64,000 nt of DNA from Desulfomonile tiedjei (lineage in GTDB: Bacteria; Desulfobacterota; Desulfomonilia; Desulfomonilales; Desulfomonilaceae). The stretch spans positions 1 through 64,000 of the forward strand of contig JACRDG010000002.1 in the NCBI GenBank assembly GCA_016218715.1, written 5' to 3'. The position numbers and the translations under genes are program-made. Numbering within the stretch: the first letter of the stretch is position 1; the number at the start of each line of letters is the position of its first letter. This document shows, piece by piece, positions 15,959 to 26,073 of this stretch. Under the pieces are notes generated by a model. It was given only the letters and a program-made list of their open reading frames with translations. It was not told the origin of the DNA and made no database searches.

Positions 15959-16756
15959 GTGAGAGATTACGCAATCGTTTTGGCTGCAGACCTGCCGACC
16001 CCCGAGGATGTGCTCTCCCTGGTGAAGCGCGTTGGGGACGTCGTTGACGGGGTCAAAGTCGGTGAAGCCACGCTCCTTCAAGGCGGTGTGGCTGTCCTGC
16101 AGCGCGTTCGAGACCTGACCCACGAGAAACCGCTGCTCGTGGACTTGAAAATCGCGGACATCGGGTTTCTTGCCGACACGGGTTGGCACGGCACAAACGG
16201 CAAGATTATCAAGAGCCTTGAGGATTCCGGCGCGACCCACGTAACGGTGCACGGTTTTCCCGGGCCTCTCTCGGTCGCGGAAGCGGTCGCGAAGGCACGA
16301 GAATCGTCCATCGGGGTTCTCCTGCTCCCGCTAATGAGCCACGCAGGGGCGAAGCTGTTCTTTTCCCGACCGCTGGTGCGAGACGACGTGATCGATTCGG
16401 CCTTGAAGGGTGGTCTTGATGTCCGCTTCCCCGAGGCGGCATCGTGCAAAGACGTCACGGACGGGATCCTGCTCCTGGGCGAGGCTCTGGGTGTCGAGGG
16501 ATACGTTGGACCTGCCACCAGGCCCGAAGAACTCCAGCGCTATCGGACTATAACAGACCGGCCGATATGGTGCCCGGGGTTCGGACGCCAGGATCGGCTC
16601 GGCAGAAGCCTGGGCGATCAGTTCCGTGAGTGGGCCATGATTGTGGGCCCTCGTTCCGCGGCCATAGTCGGTTCAACGATTTTCGGCGCGGCCGATCCAG
16701 TCGCGGCAGCGAGAGAGGTCGTTTCCCTGCGCGACTCGGCGACCGAGAACCATTGA
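15959..16756 (+). CDS. orotidine 5'-phosphate decarboxylase-family protein
   Basis: 265 residues, GTG start with AGAAGGAG upstream. The OMP decarboxylase active-site signature appears as LLVDLKIADIGF (D-K-x-x-D array), and GPATRPEEL matches the late phosphate-binding region of the family. The order and size look like the archaeal-type branch. If active, it makes UMP from OMP in pyrimidine synthesis; a PyrD-PyrK fusion lies at 52309. It sits 38 bases after the regulator gene but shares no obvious function with it. A 3-hexulose-6-phosphate synthase-like role is less likely. Confidence 0.8.
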   Translation: MRDYAIVLAADLPTPEDVLSLVKRVGDVVDGVKVGEATLLQGGVAVLQRVRDLTHEKPLLVDLKIADIGFLADTGWHGTNGKIIKSLEDSGATHVTVHGFPGPLSVAEAVAKARESSIGVLLLPLMSHAGAKLFFSRPLVRDDVIDSALKGGLDVRFPEAASCKDVTDGILLLGEALGVEGYVGPATRPEELQRYRTITDRPIWCPGFGRQDRLGRSLGDQFREWAMIVGPRSAAIVGSTIFGAADPVAAAREVVSLRDSATENH

Positions 16757-16810
16757 AGCGGGTAATGGATGAGGCAGCTGACGGAATCGCATGCGTGAAA
16801 CCGGAGCTTC

Positions 16811-16960
16811 GTATTCCATTTCATACATAGGGTCACGGATCTTAGGTTTCTTGGTGGGACAGGCATCTTGCCTGTCGCTTCTTAATGGACCGGCAAGATG
16901 CCGGCCCCACTGAACTTCCCGGGACCGGGACTCCGGGCAAGATACCGTATTTCCGAAACC
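16811..16960. repeat. composite repeat: family A palindrome flanked by family C ends
   Basis: Family A core at 16854-16910 (GTGGGACAGGCATCTTGCCT, then ACCGGCAAGATGCCGGCCCC) sits between an inverted GTATTCCATTTCATAC (16811-16826) and GATACCGTATTTCCGAAAC (16941-16959), parts of family C. No gene is supported in the gap 16757-17063. Confidence 0.75.
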
Positions 16961-17063
16961 GAGCACGTGCGCGACAGGGTGGCGCTACACACTCAGCACC
17001 GCAATCGTATGAGTCAAGCTCCTTGCTGCATACGACCGGCACGATTCCAGGGAGGGTCTTGCG

Positions 17064-17537
17064 ATGACTGTCTTGTTGGAGGGAGAGCAGATCGTCTCAT
17101 TAGCCCAAGGGCTCATTTCGGCCAAGAAACAGTGCGGCTCGTTTTCCATCGACCTCACGGTTCGTCGCATCGGGCTCGTGGCTGGCGGCGGAGCGCTCGA
17201 TTTCGGCGGGAGCGAGTATCGCGTGGCCTCAATCTCCGCCGTCATACCGGAAAAGAGATCACAGGAAGAACCCTATGGTTGGTGGGATCTCAGCCCCGGC
17301 CCGTACGTCATGGGATTCAACGAATCGATCGCGCCAGAGGGCGCAGGCTTGATCCTCGTTTTTCCCCACAGCAGGCTTCTTGCCGCGGGTGGGTTCCATC
17401 CGGCCACAACCCTTGACGTTCTGAACCAGGAGGTTTGGGTTGTCCTTCAAGTAGGCTCCGGCGGTCTGGCCATTAAAGAGAATGCACGCGTGTCGCGGGC
17501 GGTTGTCCTGGCCGAAACGACCAGGACAATCCAGTAG
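17064..17537 (+). CDS. divergent dUTPase/dCTP-deaminase-fold protein
   Basis: 157 residues. The segment YVMGFNESIAPEGAGLILVF, then PHSRLL, then IKENARVSRAVVL follows the pattern of archaeal-type dUTPase/dCTP deaminase proteins (xFNExxxxPxxxxG, PRSSLLR, NARIAQLVF). The catalytic loop that usually reads WDPGYRG is LDVLNQEVW here, and PRSS is PHSR, so nucleotide hydrolysis is doubtful. The next gene, PAS-GGDEF, starts ten bases after the stop, suggesting one transcript. Confidence 0.65.
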   Translation: MTVLLEGEQIVSLAQGLISAKKQCGSFSIDLTVRRIGLVAGGGALDFGGSEYRVASISAVIPEKRSQEEPYGWWDLSPGPYVMGFNESIAPEGAGLILVFPHSRLLAAGGFHPATTLDVLNQEVWVVLQVGSGGLAIKENARVSRAVVLAETTRTIQ

Positions 17538-17546
17538 GGGGCTGGC

Positions 17547-18491
17547 ATGAACGTCGACGCCGAATTCTGGAAGACGATCCTGGATTATCTCTACGACGGG
17601 GTCTACGTCGTCAACCGTGACAGGACGATCACGTATTGGAACAGGGGGGCCGAACGGATCAGCGGACTGACCGGTGACGAAACCGTGGGGACCCAATGTT
17701 GGGAGAATGTTCGGGCCTACCTCGATGAGTTGGAGCGCAGCCGGTCAAGTTCAGTCCCGTCCCCCCGGACCGACTTCGGTGGAGACGGGCTGTATCACGA
17801 AGAACAGGTTGTCGTACGCCACAAGGAAGGACACCGCATTCCTGTTATGACTCGTATGGCGGTAATCAGGGATGTCGATGAGACGATCACCGGCGCTGTG
17901 GTGCTCTTCAGCGACAATCGCGCGATGACCGAGGCTCGCGTGAAGATAGGTCAGCTTGAGAAGATGGCGCTCCTGGACCCGCTCACTCAGCTCGGCAACC
18001 GGCAGTACGCCAGGGCGCAACTGCAACGAAGTCTCGATGAGCTGCGCCGGTATAGCTGGCCGTTCGGGGTCCTGATTGTCAGTCTGGCCGATTTCAGCAA
18101 ACTCAGTGAGACCCATGGAGTTGAAGTGGGGGAACAGGCCCTCAAGACGGTTGCAAAGACCATCGGGGCAAACGTGCGGTCGTCCGATACGATCGCTCGG
18201 TGGGGTACCGATGAGCTGCTCGTGATCCTCTTGAACATGGCCGACAGCCATCTCCTCCCTGTGGCAACCAAGCTCTGCGGGCTCGTATCCGAATCGACCG
18301 TGACGATTGGGACTGAACTGCAGCCGCTCACGGTGTCCATCGCAGCGACCATGGGAGACCCGAGTGATACCGTGGCGTCTATTATTGAACGCGAGGAAAG
18401 GGTGATCGCCCACGCGAGGGCGGAAGGAGGCAATCGCGTCACCGTGGCCCTGAGTCCTCAGCCAAATTCAACCGAGCCGTCCGAAGAGTAG
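17547..18491 (+). CDS. PAS-GGDEF protein with altered GGDEF signature
   Basis: 314 residues. PAS domain about 8-125 (YLYDGVYVVNRDRTITYWN) followed by a GGDEF domain opening with DPLTQLGNR. The active-site loop reads RWGTDELLV instead of RYGGDEF, and the preceding metal site region is LIVSLADFSKLSETHG rather than the usual DxDxFKxxND. Both changes argue against diguanylate cyclase activity, so it more likely senses or binds GTP or c-di-GMP, or acts through protein contact. No membrane segment. GGGGG lies before the ATG. Confidence 0.85.
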   Translation: MNVDAEFWKTILDYLYDGVYVVNRDRTITYWNRGAERISGLTGDETVGTQCWENVRAYLDELERSRSSSVPSPRTDFGGDGLYHEEQVVVRHKEGHRIPVMTRMAVIRDVDETITGAVVLFSDNRAMTEARVKIGQLEKMALLDPLTQLGNRQYARAQLQRSLDELRRYSWPFGVLIVSLADFSKLSETHGVEVGEQALKTVAKTIGANVRSSDTIARWGTDELLVILLNMADSHLLPVATKLCGLVSESTVTIGTELQPLTVSIAATMGDPSDTVASIIEREERVIAHARAEGGNRVTVALSPQPNSTEPSEE

Positions 18492-18568
18492 AGCGATTGC
18501 AGTAGCAATCGCGAGAATGCCTGTCGGATTCTCAGGTCCGGAAGACGCAGCACGCGCGATCACGGATT

Positions 18569-18623
18569 GGTCGGACAGGCGTCTCGCTTGTCCATGAAGG
18601 ACCGGCAAGATGCCGGCCCCACC
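18569..18623. repeat. dispersed palindromic repeat, family A
   Basis: GGTCGGACAGGCGTCTCGCT then GACCGGCAAGATGCCGGCCC. It is the second full copy of family A. The gap 18492-18867 holds only this repeat; the short frames across it are repeat translation. Confidence 0.75.
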
Positions 18624-18867
18624 AGGAGCCTGTCATGTAACCTCAGGATCATGCTTGACCATGCTATTCCGGTGAAATCGGCAGTGTTGTCAGGACAAAG
18701 AGCGGTTCCTAGAAAGTCTGACAGACTAAGGGGTGGCCTGGTTGCCTTTTACCAAAATGCTGCAAATCGACCGGCATCGTAGCACGTTGTCGGGAAAACA
18801 TTGCGGGCGCAACAGCCTCCAAGGCGCGGTTGTCTGCCAGAATTGTTAGTTTGCACGTGAGCCGGCG

Positions 18868-19380
18868 TCAACCCGTTGCCACAGTCCGCCGATACACTTC
18901 CAGGTCCTTGTTGGAAAATAGAACGAAGTAAACGCGCTCGATGGCGGGAAAGCGCTTGAGTTGTTCCAGAGCGGTCTTCACCGCGATTTCGGAGGCTAGG
19001 GCGATCGGGTACCCGTAGGCGCCGGTGCTGATCGAAGGAAACGCAATAGTCTTGAGCTTGTTCTCATGCGCCACCTCGAAGCACCGCCGGTAGCAGCTCT
19101 TCAACAGCTCCGGTTCCCGGGATGTCCCCCCGCGATAAATCGGACCTACAGTATGGATGACGTGACGGGCTTTCAGCAGATAACCGCCCGTGATCTTGGC
19201 GTCCCCGGTGTCGCACCCACCGAGTGTCCTGCATTCCTTGAGAAGGTCGGGGCCGGCTGTTCGGTGAATGGCTCCGTCGACCCCCCCGCCCCCAAGGAGG
19301 GAATTGTTCGCGGCATTGACGATGGCATCCACGTCCATTGTGGTGATGTCACCCTGAAGCAGCTCTATCTTTTCCTTCAT
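18868..19380 (-). CDS. macrodomain protein, O-acetyl-ADP-ribose deacetylase type
   Basis: 170 residues, a single MacroD/YmdB-type domain. The ADP-ribose-binding signatures are intact: [20 protein letters not shown] and later [12 protein letters not shown]. The family removes the acetyl group from O-acetyl-ADP-ribose or ADP-ribose from acidic residues. Cytoplasmic. AAGGAAAAG-like bases cover the start, and GGGAGGGGGGC lies upstream. It follows lon by 100 bases on the same strand and could be read through from it. Confidence 0.93.
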   Translation of the reverse strand: MKEKIELLQGDITTMDVDAIVNAANNSLLGGGGVDGAIHRTAGPDLLKECRTLGGCDTGDAKITGGYLLKARHVIHTVGPIYRGGTSREPELLKSCYRRCFEVAHENKLKTIAFPSISTGAYGYPIALASEIAVKTALEQLKRFPAIERVYFVLFSNKDLEVYRRTVATG

Positions 19381-19480
19381 AGCCCCCCTCCCTGAAGCCG
19401 TTGTGTGAACGCGACACGGAGCGCTCCAGCGAGCGCCGCCGCGTCACCTTTTTTTTGATGCAATGGATGTCGAGCAGGAC

Positions 19481-21889
19481 CTACTGTTTGAAGTGAAAGT
19501 CTGACTCAAGAGCTAGAGGCTCTTCCGAGAGAACCGTCGATTCCAACCCCCCGAATAGGATGCTGAGCACCTCATCCATGTGGGTCACCGGCACGATTTC
19601 CATTCCTTTACGGACGCCTGACGGCACCTCACGAAGATCCTTTTCATTCTCAGCGGGTATGATGACTCGCGCGATGAGACCCCGTCTGGCCGCCAGCAAT
19701 TTTTCCTTCAGCCCCCCGATGGGGAGGACGCGCCCGCGCAAGGTGATCTCGCCCGTCATGGCAACGTCGTTGGGGAACGGCTTCTTGGTAAGAGCGGAAA
19801 CGAGGGCCGCGGTGATCGTGATGCCGGCCGATGGACCATCCTTCGGAGTGGCCCCTTCCGGCACGTGAATGTGCAGGTCGATCTTGTTGTAGAAGTCTGC
19901 CTTCAGGCCAAGCGCCCAGGCTCGGGAACGCACGTAACTCATGGCCGCTTGCGCGGATTCCTGCATGACCTCGCCGAGCTTTCCGGTCACGATCAGCTTG
20001 CCGGAGCCGGGCATCAGGGCCACCTCCACAATGAGAAGCTCGCCGCCTGCTTCGGTCCATGCGAGCCCCGTGCCGATTCCGATATTCTCCTTCTCTTCCT
20101 TGACGCCGTATCTGAACTTCGGAACACCGAGGAATCTGCCGACTTGTTTCGGTTCCAGCTCCGTAAAGAGTTCAGTCTCTCCGCTGACGACTTTCGTGGC
20201 GACCTTGCGGCAAACTTTCGCAATTTGCCGCTCCAGATTTCGCACCCCGGCTTCTCGGGTATAATTCCGGACGATACGCAGCAAGGCCCTGCGCGCGAAA
20301 CCAATCTGCTCCTCGGTCAAGCCGTTTGCCTGCCGCTGCTTCGGGACCAGAAACTGCTCGGCAATGTGCAGCTTTTCAACCTCGGTATATCCGGCCAAGC
20401 GTATGATCTCCATACGGTCCTGTAGTGGGGCCGGGATGCCGTGCAGGGTGTTGGCCGTGGTGATGAACAGGATCTGGGACAGGTCGTAGTCCACATCAAG
20501 ATAGTGGTCGTTAAAAGCGTGGTTCTGCTCCGGATCGAGCACCTCCAGCAGGGCCGCAGATGGATCGCCCCGGAAATCCATGCTCATCTTATCCACTTCG
20601 TCCAGAAGCATCACCGGATTGATGGTTTCGACTTTCTTCATGCTCTGGATGATCTTACCCGGCAGGGCTCCGATGTACGTCCGCCGGTGGCCTCTGATCT
20701 CGGCTTCGTCTCGCACGCCGCCGAGGCTGATACGGACAAACTCCCGTCCCGTTGCCCGCGCGACCGACTTGGCCAGTGAAGTCTTCCCCACGCCGGGTGG
20801 ACCCACGAGGCAAAGAATCGGACCCTTCGTCTGTTGGACCAGCATCTGCACCGCCAGATACTCGACGATGCGTTGCTTGACCTCCTTCAGCCCGTAGTGG
20901 TCCTCATCCAGAATGCGCTGAGCGTCCTGAATCGTAAGCTCCGATTCCGCCGTCTTGGTCCAGGGGAGCATGAGAAACCAGTCGACGTAGTTTCGTACCA
21001 CCGTAGCTTCCGCGGACATGGGAGACATGAATCTCAGCTTCCGGATCTCCTTGCGGACCTTTGCGTCCGCATCCGCAGGGAGGTTCTTCTTGGCCACCTG
21101 CTCTTCGAGGTCCGCCAACTCCGCCTTGAAATCGTCCTTCTCCCCCATCTCCTTCTGGATGGCACGCATCTGCTCGTTAAGGTAGTATTCCTTCTGGCTC
21201 TTCTCCATCTGTTTCTTGACGCGGTCCCGGATCTTCTTCTCGATCTCCGCGATCTCGATCTCGCTCTGCATCAATTCCAGCAGTTTTTCGATGCGTTCCT
21301 TCAGTGACGTCCGTTCCAGCAGCTCCTGCTTGTCCTCCATCTTGAGGTTGAGCTGTCCGGCGATGGTGTCTGCCAGCCGAGCCGGCTCGTTCATTGCGCG
21401 AACCGCGGTCACGAACTCCTGAGGCACCTTCTTGTTGTACGCCAGGTAATTTTCGAATACCGTTTTCAAGCCCCGAACCAGGGCTTGAACCTCTACCTCT
21501 CGTCCTCTGAATTCATCTCTGAGCAGAGCGACCTCTACCTTGAAAAAGCGCTCGTTGTCCACAAAGCGCTGGATCGCGCCGCGGCGCTTGCCTTCGACGA
21601 ACACCTTGATGGTGCTGTCAGGCAGCTTCAACATCTGGATGATCTGGCCGATCGTTCCGACCTGAAAAATGTCTTCCTGCTGCGGGTTAGTTTGCTGCGC
21701 GGTCTTCTGCGCCGCGAGAAAGATCATTTTGTCCGTCTGCATGGCAGTCTCAAGCGCTTTGATGGACCGCTCTCTCCCGACAAATAGAGGGACAACCATG
21801 TGTGGGAATACAACGATGTCCCGGAGAGGAAGCAGAGGCAAAGCGGCAACACTAGTGTTAGAAGTTTCTTCCTTCTTTCCGAAAAACAT
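19481..21889 (-). CDS. lon: ATP-dependent protease Lon (first paralog)
   Basis: 802 residues, full length. LON substrate-binding N-domain ([20 protein letters not shown]), AAA+ module with Walker A GPPGVGKT (363-370) and Walker B LLDEVDK, and the protease domain with the Ser-Lys dyad Ser687 (PKDGPSAG) and Lys730 (GGLKEK). It degrades misfolded and regulatory proteins. It is the last of the tig-clpP-clpX-lon set, all on the minus strand. A second full Lon lies at 57433. Confidence 0.97.
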   Translation of the reverse strand: MFFGKKEETSNTSVAALPLLPLRDIVVFPHMVVPLFVGRERSIKALETAMQTDKMIFLAAQKTAQQTNPQQEDIFQVGTIGQIIQMLKLPDSTIKVFVEGKRRGAIQRFVDNERFFKVEVALLRDEFRGREVEVQALVRGLKTVFENYLAYNKKVPQEFVTAVRAMNEPARLADTIAGQLNLKMEDKQELLERTSLKERIEKLLELMQSEIEIAEIEKKIRDRVKKQMEKSQKEYYLNEQMRAIQKEMGEKDDFKAELADLEEQVAKKNLPADADAKVRKEIRKLRFMSPMSAEATVVRNYVDWFLMLPWTKTAESELTIQDAQRILDEDHYGLKEVKQRIVEYLAVQMLVQQTKGPILCLVGPPGVGKTSLAKSVARATGREFVRISLGGVRDEAEIRGHRRTYIGALPGKIIQSMKKVETINPVMLLDEVDKMSMDFRGDPSAALLEVLDPEQNHAFNDHYLDVDYDLSQILFITTANTLHGIPAPLQDRMEIIRLAGYTEVEKLHIAEQFLVPKQRQANGLTEEQIGFARRALLRIVRNYTREAGVRNLERQIAKVCRKVATKVVSGETELFTELEPKQVGRFLGVPKFRYGVKEEKENIGIGTGLAWTEAGGELLIVEVALMPGSGKLIVTGKLGEVMQESAQAAMSYVRSRAWALGLKADFYNKIDLHIHVPEGATPKDGPSAGITITAALVSALTKKPFPNDVAMTGEITLRGRVLPIGGLKEKLLAARRGLIARVIIPAENEKDLREVPSGVRKGMEIVPVTHMDEVLSILFGGLESTVLSEEPLALESDFHFKQ

Positions 21890-22038
21890 CTCTCATTCCT
21901 CGCGATGACTCTTGGGGAGGGGCTCCCGGTCCGCCCCTCGGAGCCACGGATCGGAAGCCCTACAGGGGGTTTCCTGGGTTTCAGCGGCCCGGTTGTAGGC
22001 AATTGCCGCTGTTATCGCTCAGGCGACGTCGGCAGAAC

Positions 22039-23292
22039 TCATGAGGCCGATTCAGCCTCTTTCTCAAATACGAGGATACAGTCGTCATGGGCACGAATTA
22101 CTTCCTCATTGACGATAACCTCTTGGAGGTTCTTGTAATCCGGCAATTCGTACATCACATCGAGCATGGTCGCTTCCAGTATCGAGCGCAGGCCCCGAGC
22201 GCCGGTCTTGCGATGCAACGCCTCGGTGGCAATGGCCTTGAGGGCTTCCTCGGTAAATCTGAGCTTCACGTGCTCGAAGCTGAACAGCTTCTTGTACTGC
22301 TTCACCAAAGCATTCTTCGGCTCCAGAAGGATACGGACCAGCGCCTCCTCGTCCAATTCGTGGAGGTTCGCGATCACCGGGAGTCGTCCCACAAACTCGG
22401 GAATGAGGCCGTAATGAATCAGATCTTCCGGCTGGACCATCTCGAGGATGTTCTCGCTCCCCTCGCTCGCGGGTCCGCCGATTTGTGCATTGAACCCCAT
22501 CGACTTCATGTTCATCCGCTGATGAACGATCTTGTCAAGACCCACAAAGGCTCCACCGCACACGAACAGAATATTGGTAGTATCCACCTGAAGGAATTCT
22601 TGCTGCGGGTGTTTGCGCCCACCTTTCGGAGGCACATTGGCCAAAGTCCCCTCGACGATCTTGAGGAGTGCCTGCTGGACGCCTTCGCCGGAAACGTCTC
22701 GGGTGATACTCGGATTTTCCGTCTTGCGGGATATCTTGTCGATCTCGTCGATATAGACGATACCCCGGCATGCACGAGAGATGTCGTAGTCTGCATTCTG
22801 CAGGAGCATCAGGATGATGTTTTCGACGTCCTCCCCGACGTACCCTGCCTCGGTCAGCGTGGTTGCGTCGGCAATGGCGAAGGGCACGTTGAGTATCCGG
22901 GCGAGCGTCTGAGCCAGGAGGGTCTTACCAGAGCCGGTCGGGCCGATGAGCAGAATATTGCTCTTCTGCAGCTCCACGCCGTCCAGATCCGGCTTGGATT
23001 CGATCCGCTTGTAGTGGTTGTGCACCGCTACGGAGAGGATCTTCTTGGCCTTTTCCTGGCCGATCACGTACTCGTCCAGATTCTTCTTCAGTTCCGACGG
23101 CGTCGGCACCTTAGAACGTGCTCGTCCCAGTTCCTCTTTCTCGTACTCCTCGGCAATAATCTCATTGCACAGCTCGATGCACTCGTCGCAGATATAGACC
23201 GTGGGTCCTGCTATGAGCTTTCGAACCTCATCCTGACTTTTCCCGCAAAAAGAACAGTACAAGGATGAAAAATTACCTTTTCTGCCCGCCAT
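22039..23292 (-). CDS. clpX: ClpX, ATPase subunit of ClpXP protease
   Basis: 417 residues. N-terminal zinc-binding domain with Cys13, Cys16, Cys35 and Cys38 (CSFCGK, CDEC), AAA+ Walker A GPTGSGKT (117-124), Walker B VYIDEIDK, and the ClpP-binding and sensor regions of the family. It unfolds substrates and feeds them to ClpP, whose gene lies 84 bases upstream. GGAGGAATTC precedes the ATG. Confidence 0.97.
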   Translation of the reverse strand: MAGRKGNFSSLYCSFCGKSQDEVRKLIAGPTVYICDECIELCNEIIAEEYEKEELGRARSKVPTPSELKKNLDEYVIGQEKAKKILSVAVHNHYKRIESKPDLDGVELQKSNILLIGPTGSGKTLLAQTLARILNVPFAIADATTLTEAGYVGEDVENIILMLLQNADYDISRACRGIVYIDEIDKISRKTENPSITRDVSGEGVQQALLKIVEGTLANVPPKGGRKHPQQEFLQVDTTNILFVCGGAFVGLDKIVHQRMNMKSMGFNAQIGGPASEGSENILEMVQPEDLIHYGLIPEFVGRLPVIANLHELDEEALVRILLEPKNALVKQYKKLFSFEHVKLRFTEEALKAIATEALHRKTGARGLRSILEATMLDVMYELPDYKNLQEVIVNEEVIRAHDDCILVFEKEAESAS

Positions 23293-23376
23293 GAATTCCT
23301 CCTTGAGCCTCGGTCCTCGCAGGCAGACCGCCTAGTCCTGATTGCCCGCCGGGGTCCGCACCGATCGGCGGTGGGT

Positions 23377-23982
23377 TCAAGTTCTCTTGGGGCCAGGGGT
23401 CTGCTCCCGCTGGGAGATCACCCTGTCCACGATTCCGTAATTCGCGGCTTCTTCACCGCCCATAAAGTAATCTCTATCAGTATCGCTTTCAATTCTTTCC
23501 AACGGTTGTCCGGTATGATGAGCAAGAATCCTGTTCAGTTCGGATTTCATGCGCAGGATCTCTCTCGCATGAATCTCGATGTCGGTGGCCTGACCCTGGA
23601 AACCGCCCATCGGCTGATGTATCAGGATACGGGCATGTGGGAGGGTGAAGCGCTTCCCGTGCGTTCCCGCGGCAAGCAGGAGAGCGCCCATGCTAGCGGC
23701 CTGACCGATGCAGATCGTCTGCACGTCAGGTTTAATATACTGCATGGTATCGTAGATGGCCAGACCCGAGGTCACGATTCCGCCGGGAGAGTTCACGTAG
23801 AAGTTGATATCTTTTTCCGGGTCTTCGCTCTCCAGGAACAGAAACTGAGCGATGATCAGGTTCGCCACCATGTCATCCACCGCGGTTCCCAGGAAGATGA
23901 TGCGTTCCTTGAGGAGCCGTGAATAGATGTCGTATGATCTTTCACCGCGACTGGTTTGTTCGACGACTATCGGTACAAGCAT
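23377..23982 (-). CDS. clpP: ClpP, proteolytic subunit of Clp protease
   Basis: 201 residues with the serine-protease triad Ser97 (GQAASMGA), His122 (LIHQPMGG) and Asp171, the same numbering as the E. coli mature enzyme. It forms the tetradecameric chamber served by ClpX. The tig stop lies six bases before its start, so translation is probably coupled. Confidence 0.97.
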   Translation of the reverse strand: MLVPIVVEQTSRGERSYDIYSRLLKERIIFLGTAVDDMVANLIIAQFLFLESEDPEKDINFYVNSPGGIVTSGLAIYDTMQYIKPDVQTICIGQAASMGALLLAAGTHGKRFTLPHARILIHQPMGGFQGQATDIEIHAREILRMKSELNRILAHHTGQPLERIESDTDRDYFMGGEEAANYGIVDRVISQREQTPGPKRT

Positions 23983-23988
23983 GGGCTG

Positions 23989-25350
23989 TTACTCTTTCGC
24001 AGGTTCAGGTTCCGCCTCGCCGGCCGTTTCCGGCGTTTCGGGTTTTTCCGATTTCTTCGGAGGTTCTTCTTCGGTGATCCGTGCGCTCTCCACTATCAGT
24101 TTGAGCACCTTCTCGTCAAGGAGACCGGCCCGCACCTCCCCGATCCGGTTGTCGCGTTCGAGCTGATCCTTGAGATAATCCGCTGACATATTCAGCTCGT
24201 CCGCCTTCTTCGCAATCGCGGCCTGGACGTCGTCGTCGGTGACCTCGATCTTCTCCTGGTCGCTTATGGCAGATAGAATCAGACTCCTTTGCACGGAGCG
24301 AGTCGCCGCCGGCCGGACATGATCCCGATACTCAGGCGTGTTGATCGGAAAACGCTTCGGATCGAGTCCCTGGGCGGCCAAGCCCCTCAGGGACTCTTGC
24401 AGCACGTAATCGACCTGGCCTTCCACCATCGATTCCGGAACATCGAAGGTATTGCGTTCCAGCAGTTGCTCGATGATCTGTGCGTCCATCTCCTTGTCGG
24501 ACTGGCTGTCCAGCATCTTCCTCAGGTCTTGCCCGATCTCCTCTTTCAGCGCGTCCAGGGTATCAAACTGGCCGAGATCCTTGGCGAAGTCATCATCGAG
24601 GTCCGGCAGGAGCATCTCTTTGGCCTCTTTCACCGTCACCTCGAACTCGGCCTTCTTGCCGGCTATTTGCTTCCGCGGGAAGTTCTCCGGCAGATCGAGG
24701 GATATGGCCTTGGTCTCGTCAATTCCCATCCCTTCGAGATGTGTATCGAAGTCGGGGAGGTAGAAGTTCCGGCCCACCTCCAGGTGGTAGTCGGTCACTG
24801 TGAGAGCTGGATACGCGCTCCCGTCCACTTCGGCTTTGATGTCCACCACCAGATGATGACCGGCCGCGACCTTCGTCCCTTCGGGCAACGGAGCCAGCCT
24901 CGCGTGGCGCTCACGCAGGTGATTGAGTTGCTCCTCGATCTGGGCGTCCGTAACGTTGCGGATATATTTCTTCAGCTCCATCTCCTTGTAGCCTTGAATC
25001 TCAAGGGGAGGGAGCACTTCAATTTCCGCGATAAACTTGAACGGCTTGCCTTCTTCGACCCCGTCAGAATCGATGTTGACCACCGAGACCGGTTTGATCT
25101 TCTGCTCTTCCAGACCCGGGGACATGGTCTCCTCGATGATTTGGCGTGCGGAATCGGCCTGGACTTGGCTCTTGAAATGGATCCGCAGGATCTCCATCGG
25201 GACTTTCCCACGGCGGAATCCTTTGATCTGGACCGTCTTCTTCAAATCCTTGTACTGAGCGTCCATCACTTCCAGAACTCGTTCCTGAGGAATCTCGAAG
25301 GAGACCTTCTTCTTGATGTCGCTCACATTCTCAACCTGTATGTTCGTCAT
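23989..25350 (-). CDS. tig: trigger factor, ribosome-bound chaperone
   Basis: 453 residues. Ribosome-binding N-domain with the GFRRGKVPMEIL signature loop (about 44-56), a central FKBP-like peptidyl-prolyl isomerase domain (about 155-240) and a helical C-domain. The last 25 residues are Glu/Pro/Lys-rich. It catches nascent chains at the ribosome exit. First gene of the tig-clpP-clpX-lon set; AGAGGAAC lies before the ATG. Confidence 0.97.
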   Translation of the reverse strand: MTNIQVENVSDIKKKVSFEIPQERVLEVMDAQYKDLKKTVQIKGFRRGKVPMEILRIHFKSQVQADSARQIIEETMSPGLEEQKIKPVSVVNIDSDGVEEGKPFKFIAEIEVLPPLEIQGYKEMELKKYIRNVTDAQIEEQLNHLRERHARLAPLPEGTKVAAGHHLVVDIKAEVDGSAYPALTVTDYHLEVGRNFYLPDFDTHLEGMGIDETKAISLDLPENFPRKQIAGKKAEFEVTVKEAKEMLLPDLDDDFAKDLGQFDTLDALKEEIGQDLRKMLDSQSDKEMDAQIIEQLLERNTFDVPESMVEGQVDYVLQESLRGLAAQGLDPKRFPINTPEYRDHVRPAATRSVQRSLILSAISDQEKIEVTDDDVQAAIAKKADELNMSADYLKDQLERDNRIGEVRAGLLDEKVLKLIVESARITEEEPPKKSEKPETPETAGEAEPEPAKE

Positions 25351-25851
25351 GGTTCCTCTTTCACGAAAAGGCCGTCTGATAGGTCATGCAGCCCCGCAAG
25401 ACCCTCGGCCCGAAAATGCAACAGTCGGCCGCACACTCCCCTGTTGTATACATCCGTTTGTCAACGGAAAAGTTGCCGTTAAAAGTCCCGAAGGACCACC
25501 CCGCACTCCCGACATCGTTTCCAGCGACTCCGGAGGCCGGACCCCGAAAACGCGCCGGGCCGCCGCCCGCCTGTTGTCCCGGAAACGTCCGTTTCCTCAC
25601 TTTGCATTATACGGCAAAGGGGTTCGAAAGGGAAGGGCATGGGAGTTCGCTGCGAAACCCGATCCCCATTTTTCTTGAACCTCATTAGTGGATCTGGTAC
25701 ACAGGTTTCCCGGTTACAACCCTGGCAAAACACTGCCGGGCCAGGCCCGTTCCGTGTGCACGCGGCAGGAGGCCGCCATCGGTGTGACCATTCACGTACG
25801 CGGGGGACCTCACGCTTGAGCAAGACCATGAACTTGAGGAGTTCCTCCTCC

Positions 25852-25921
25852 GTCATTCCGGCGGAGTCCGGAATCCAGGTTTTTCAGCACTTGCTGGACC
25901 CCGGCCTTCGCCGGAATGACG
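25852..25921. repeat. dispersed inverted repeat, family B
   Basis: GTCATTCCGGCGGAGTCCGG at one end and CCCCGGCCTTCGCCGGAATG at the other make a near-perfect palindrome with a 30-base centre. The gap 25351-26073 holds the tig leader region and this repeat; I support no gene there. Confidence 0.85.
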
Positions 25922-26073
25922 GAGGAGGGTGAACCGGCATATCTTTGAGGCAGCAGCGTGGAACCGTTGGCCCGGATAACTGAATGCCTACCCACCGGCA
26001 CTCTTTCTTTTCGGGCCGCAGCGGTGTACAAGTATGCGTCTGATACCGTTGTGATCGCAAGCGAGGATTCCCC

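Noticed and set aside
18567-18782. 71-residue plus-strand frame with DRQDAGPTR
   Set aside because: Its N-terminal part is translated repeat A; the same peptide pattern appears in frames at other repeat copies.
25479-25856. 125-residue minus-strand frame before trigger factor
   Set aside because: It starts at repeat B and shows no ribosome site, hydrophobic pattern or family likeness.
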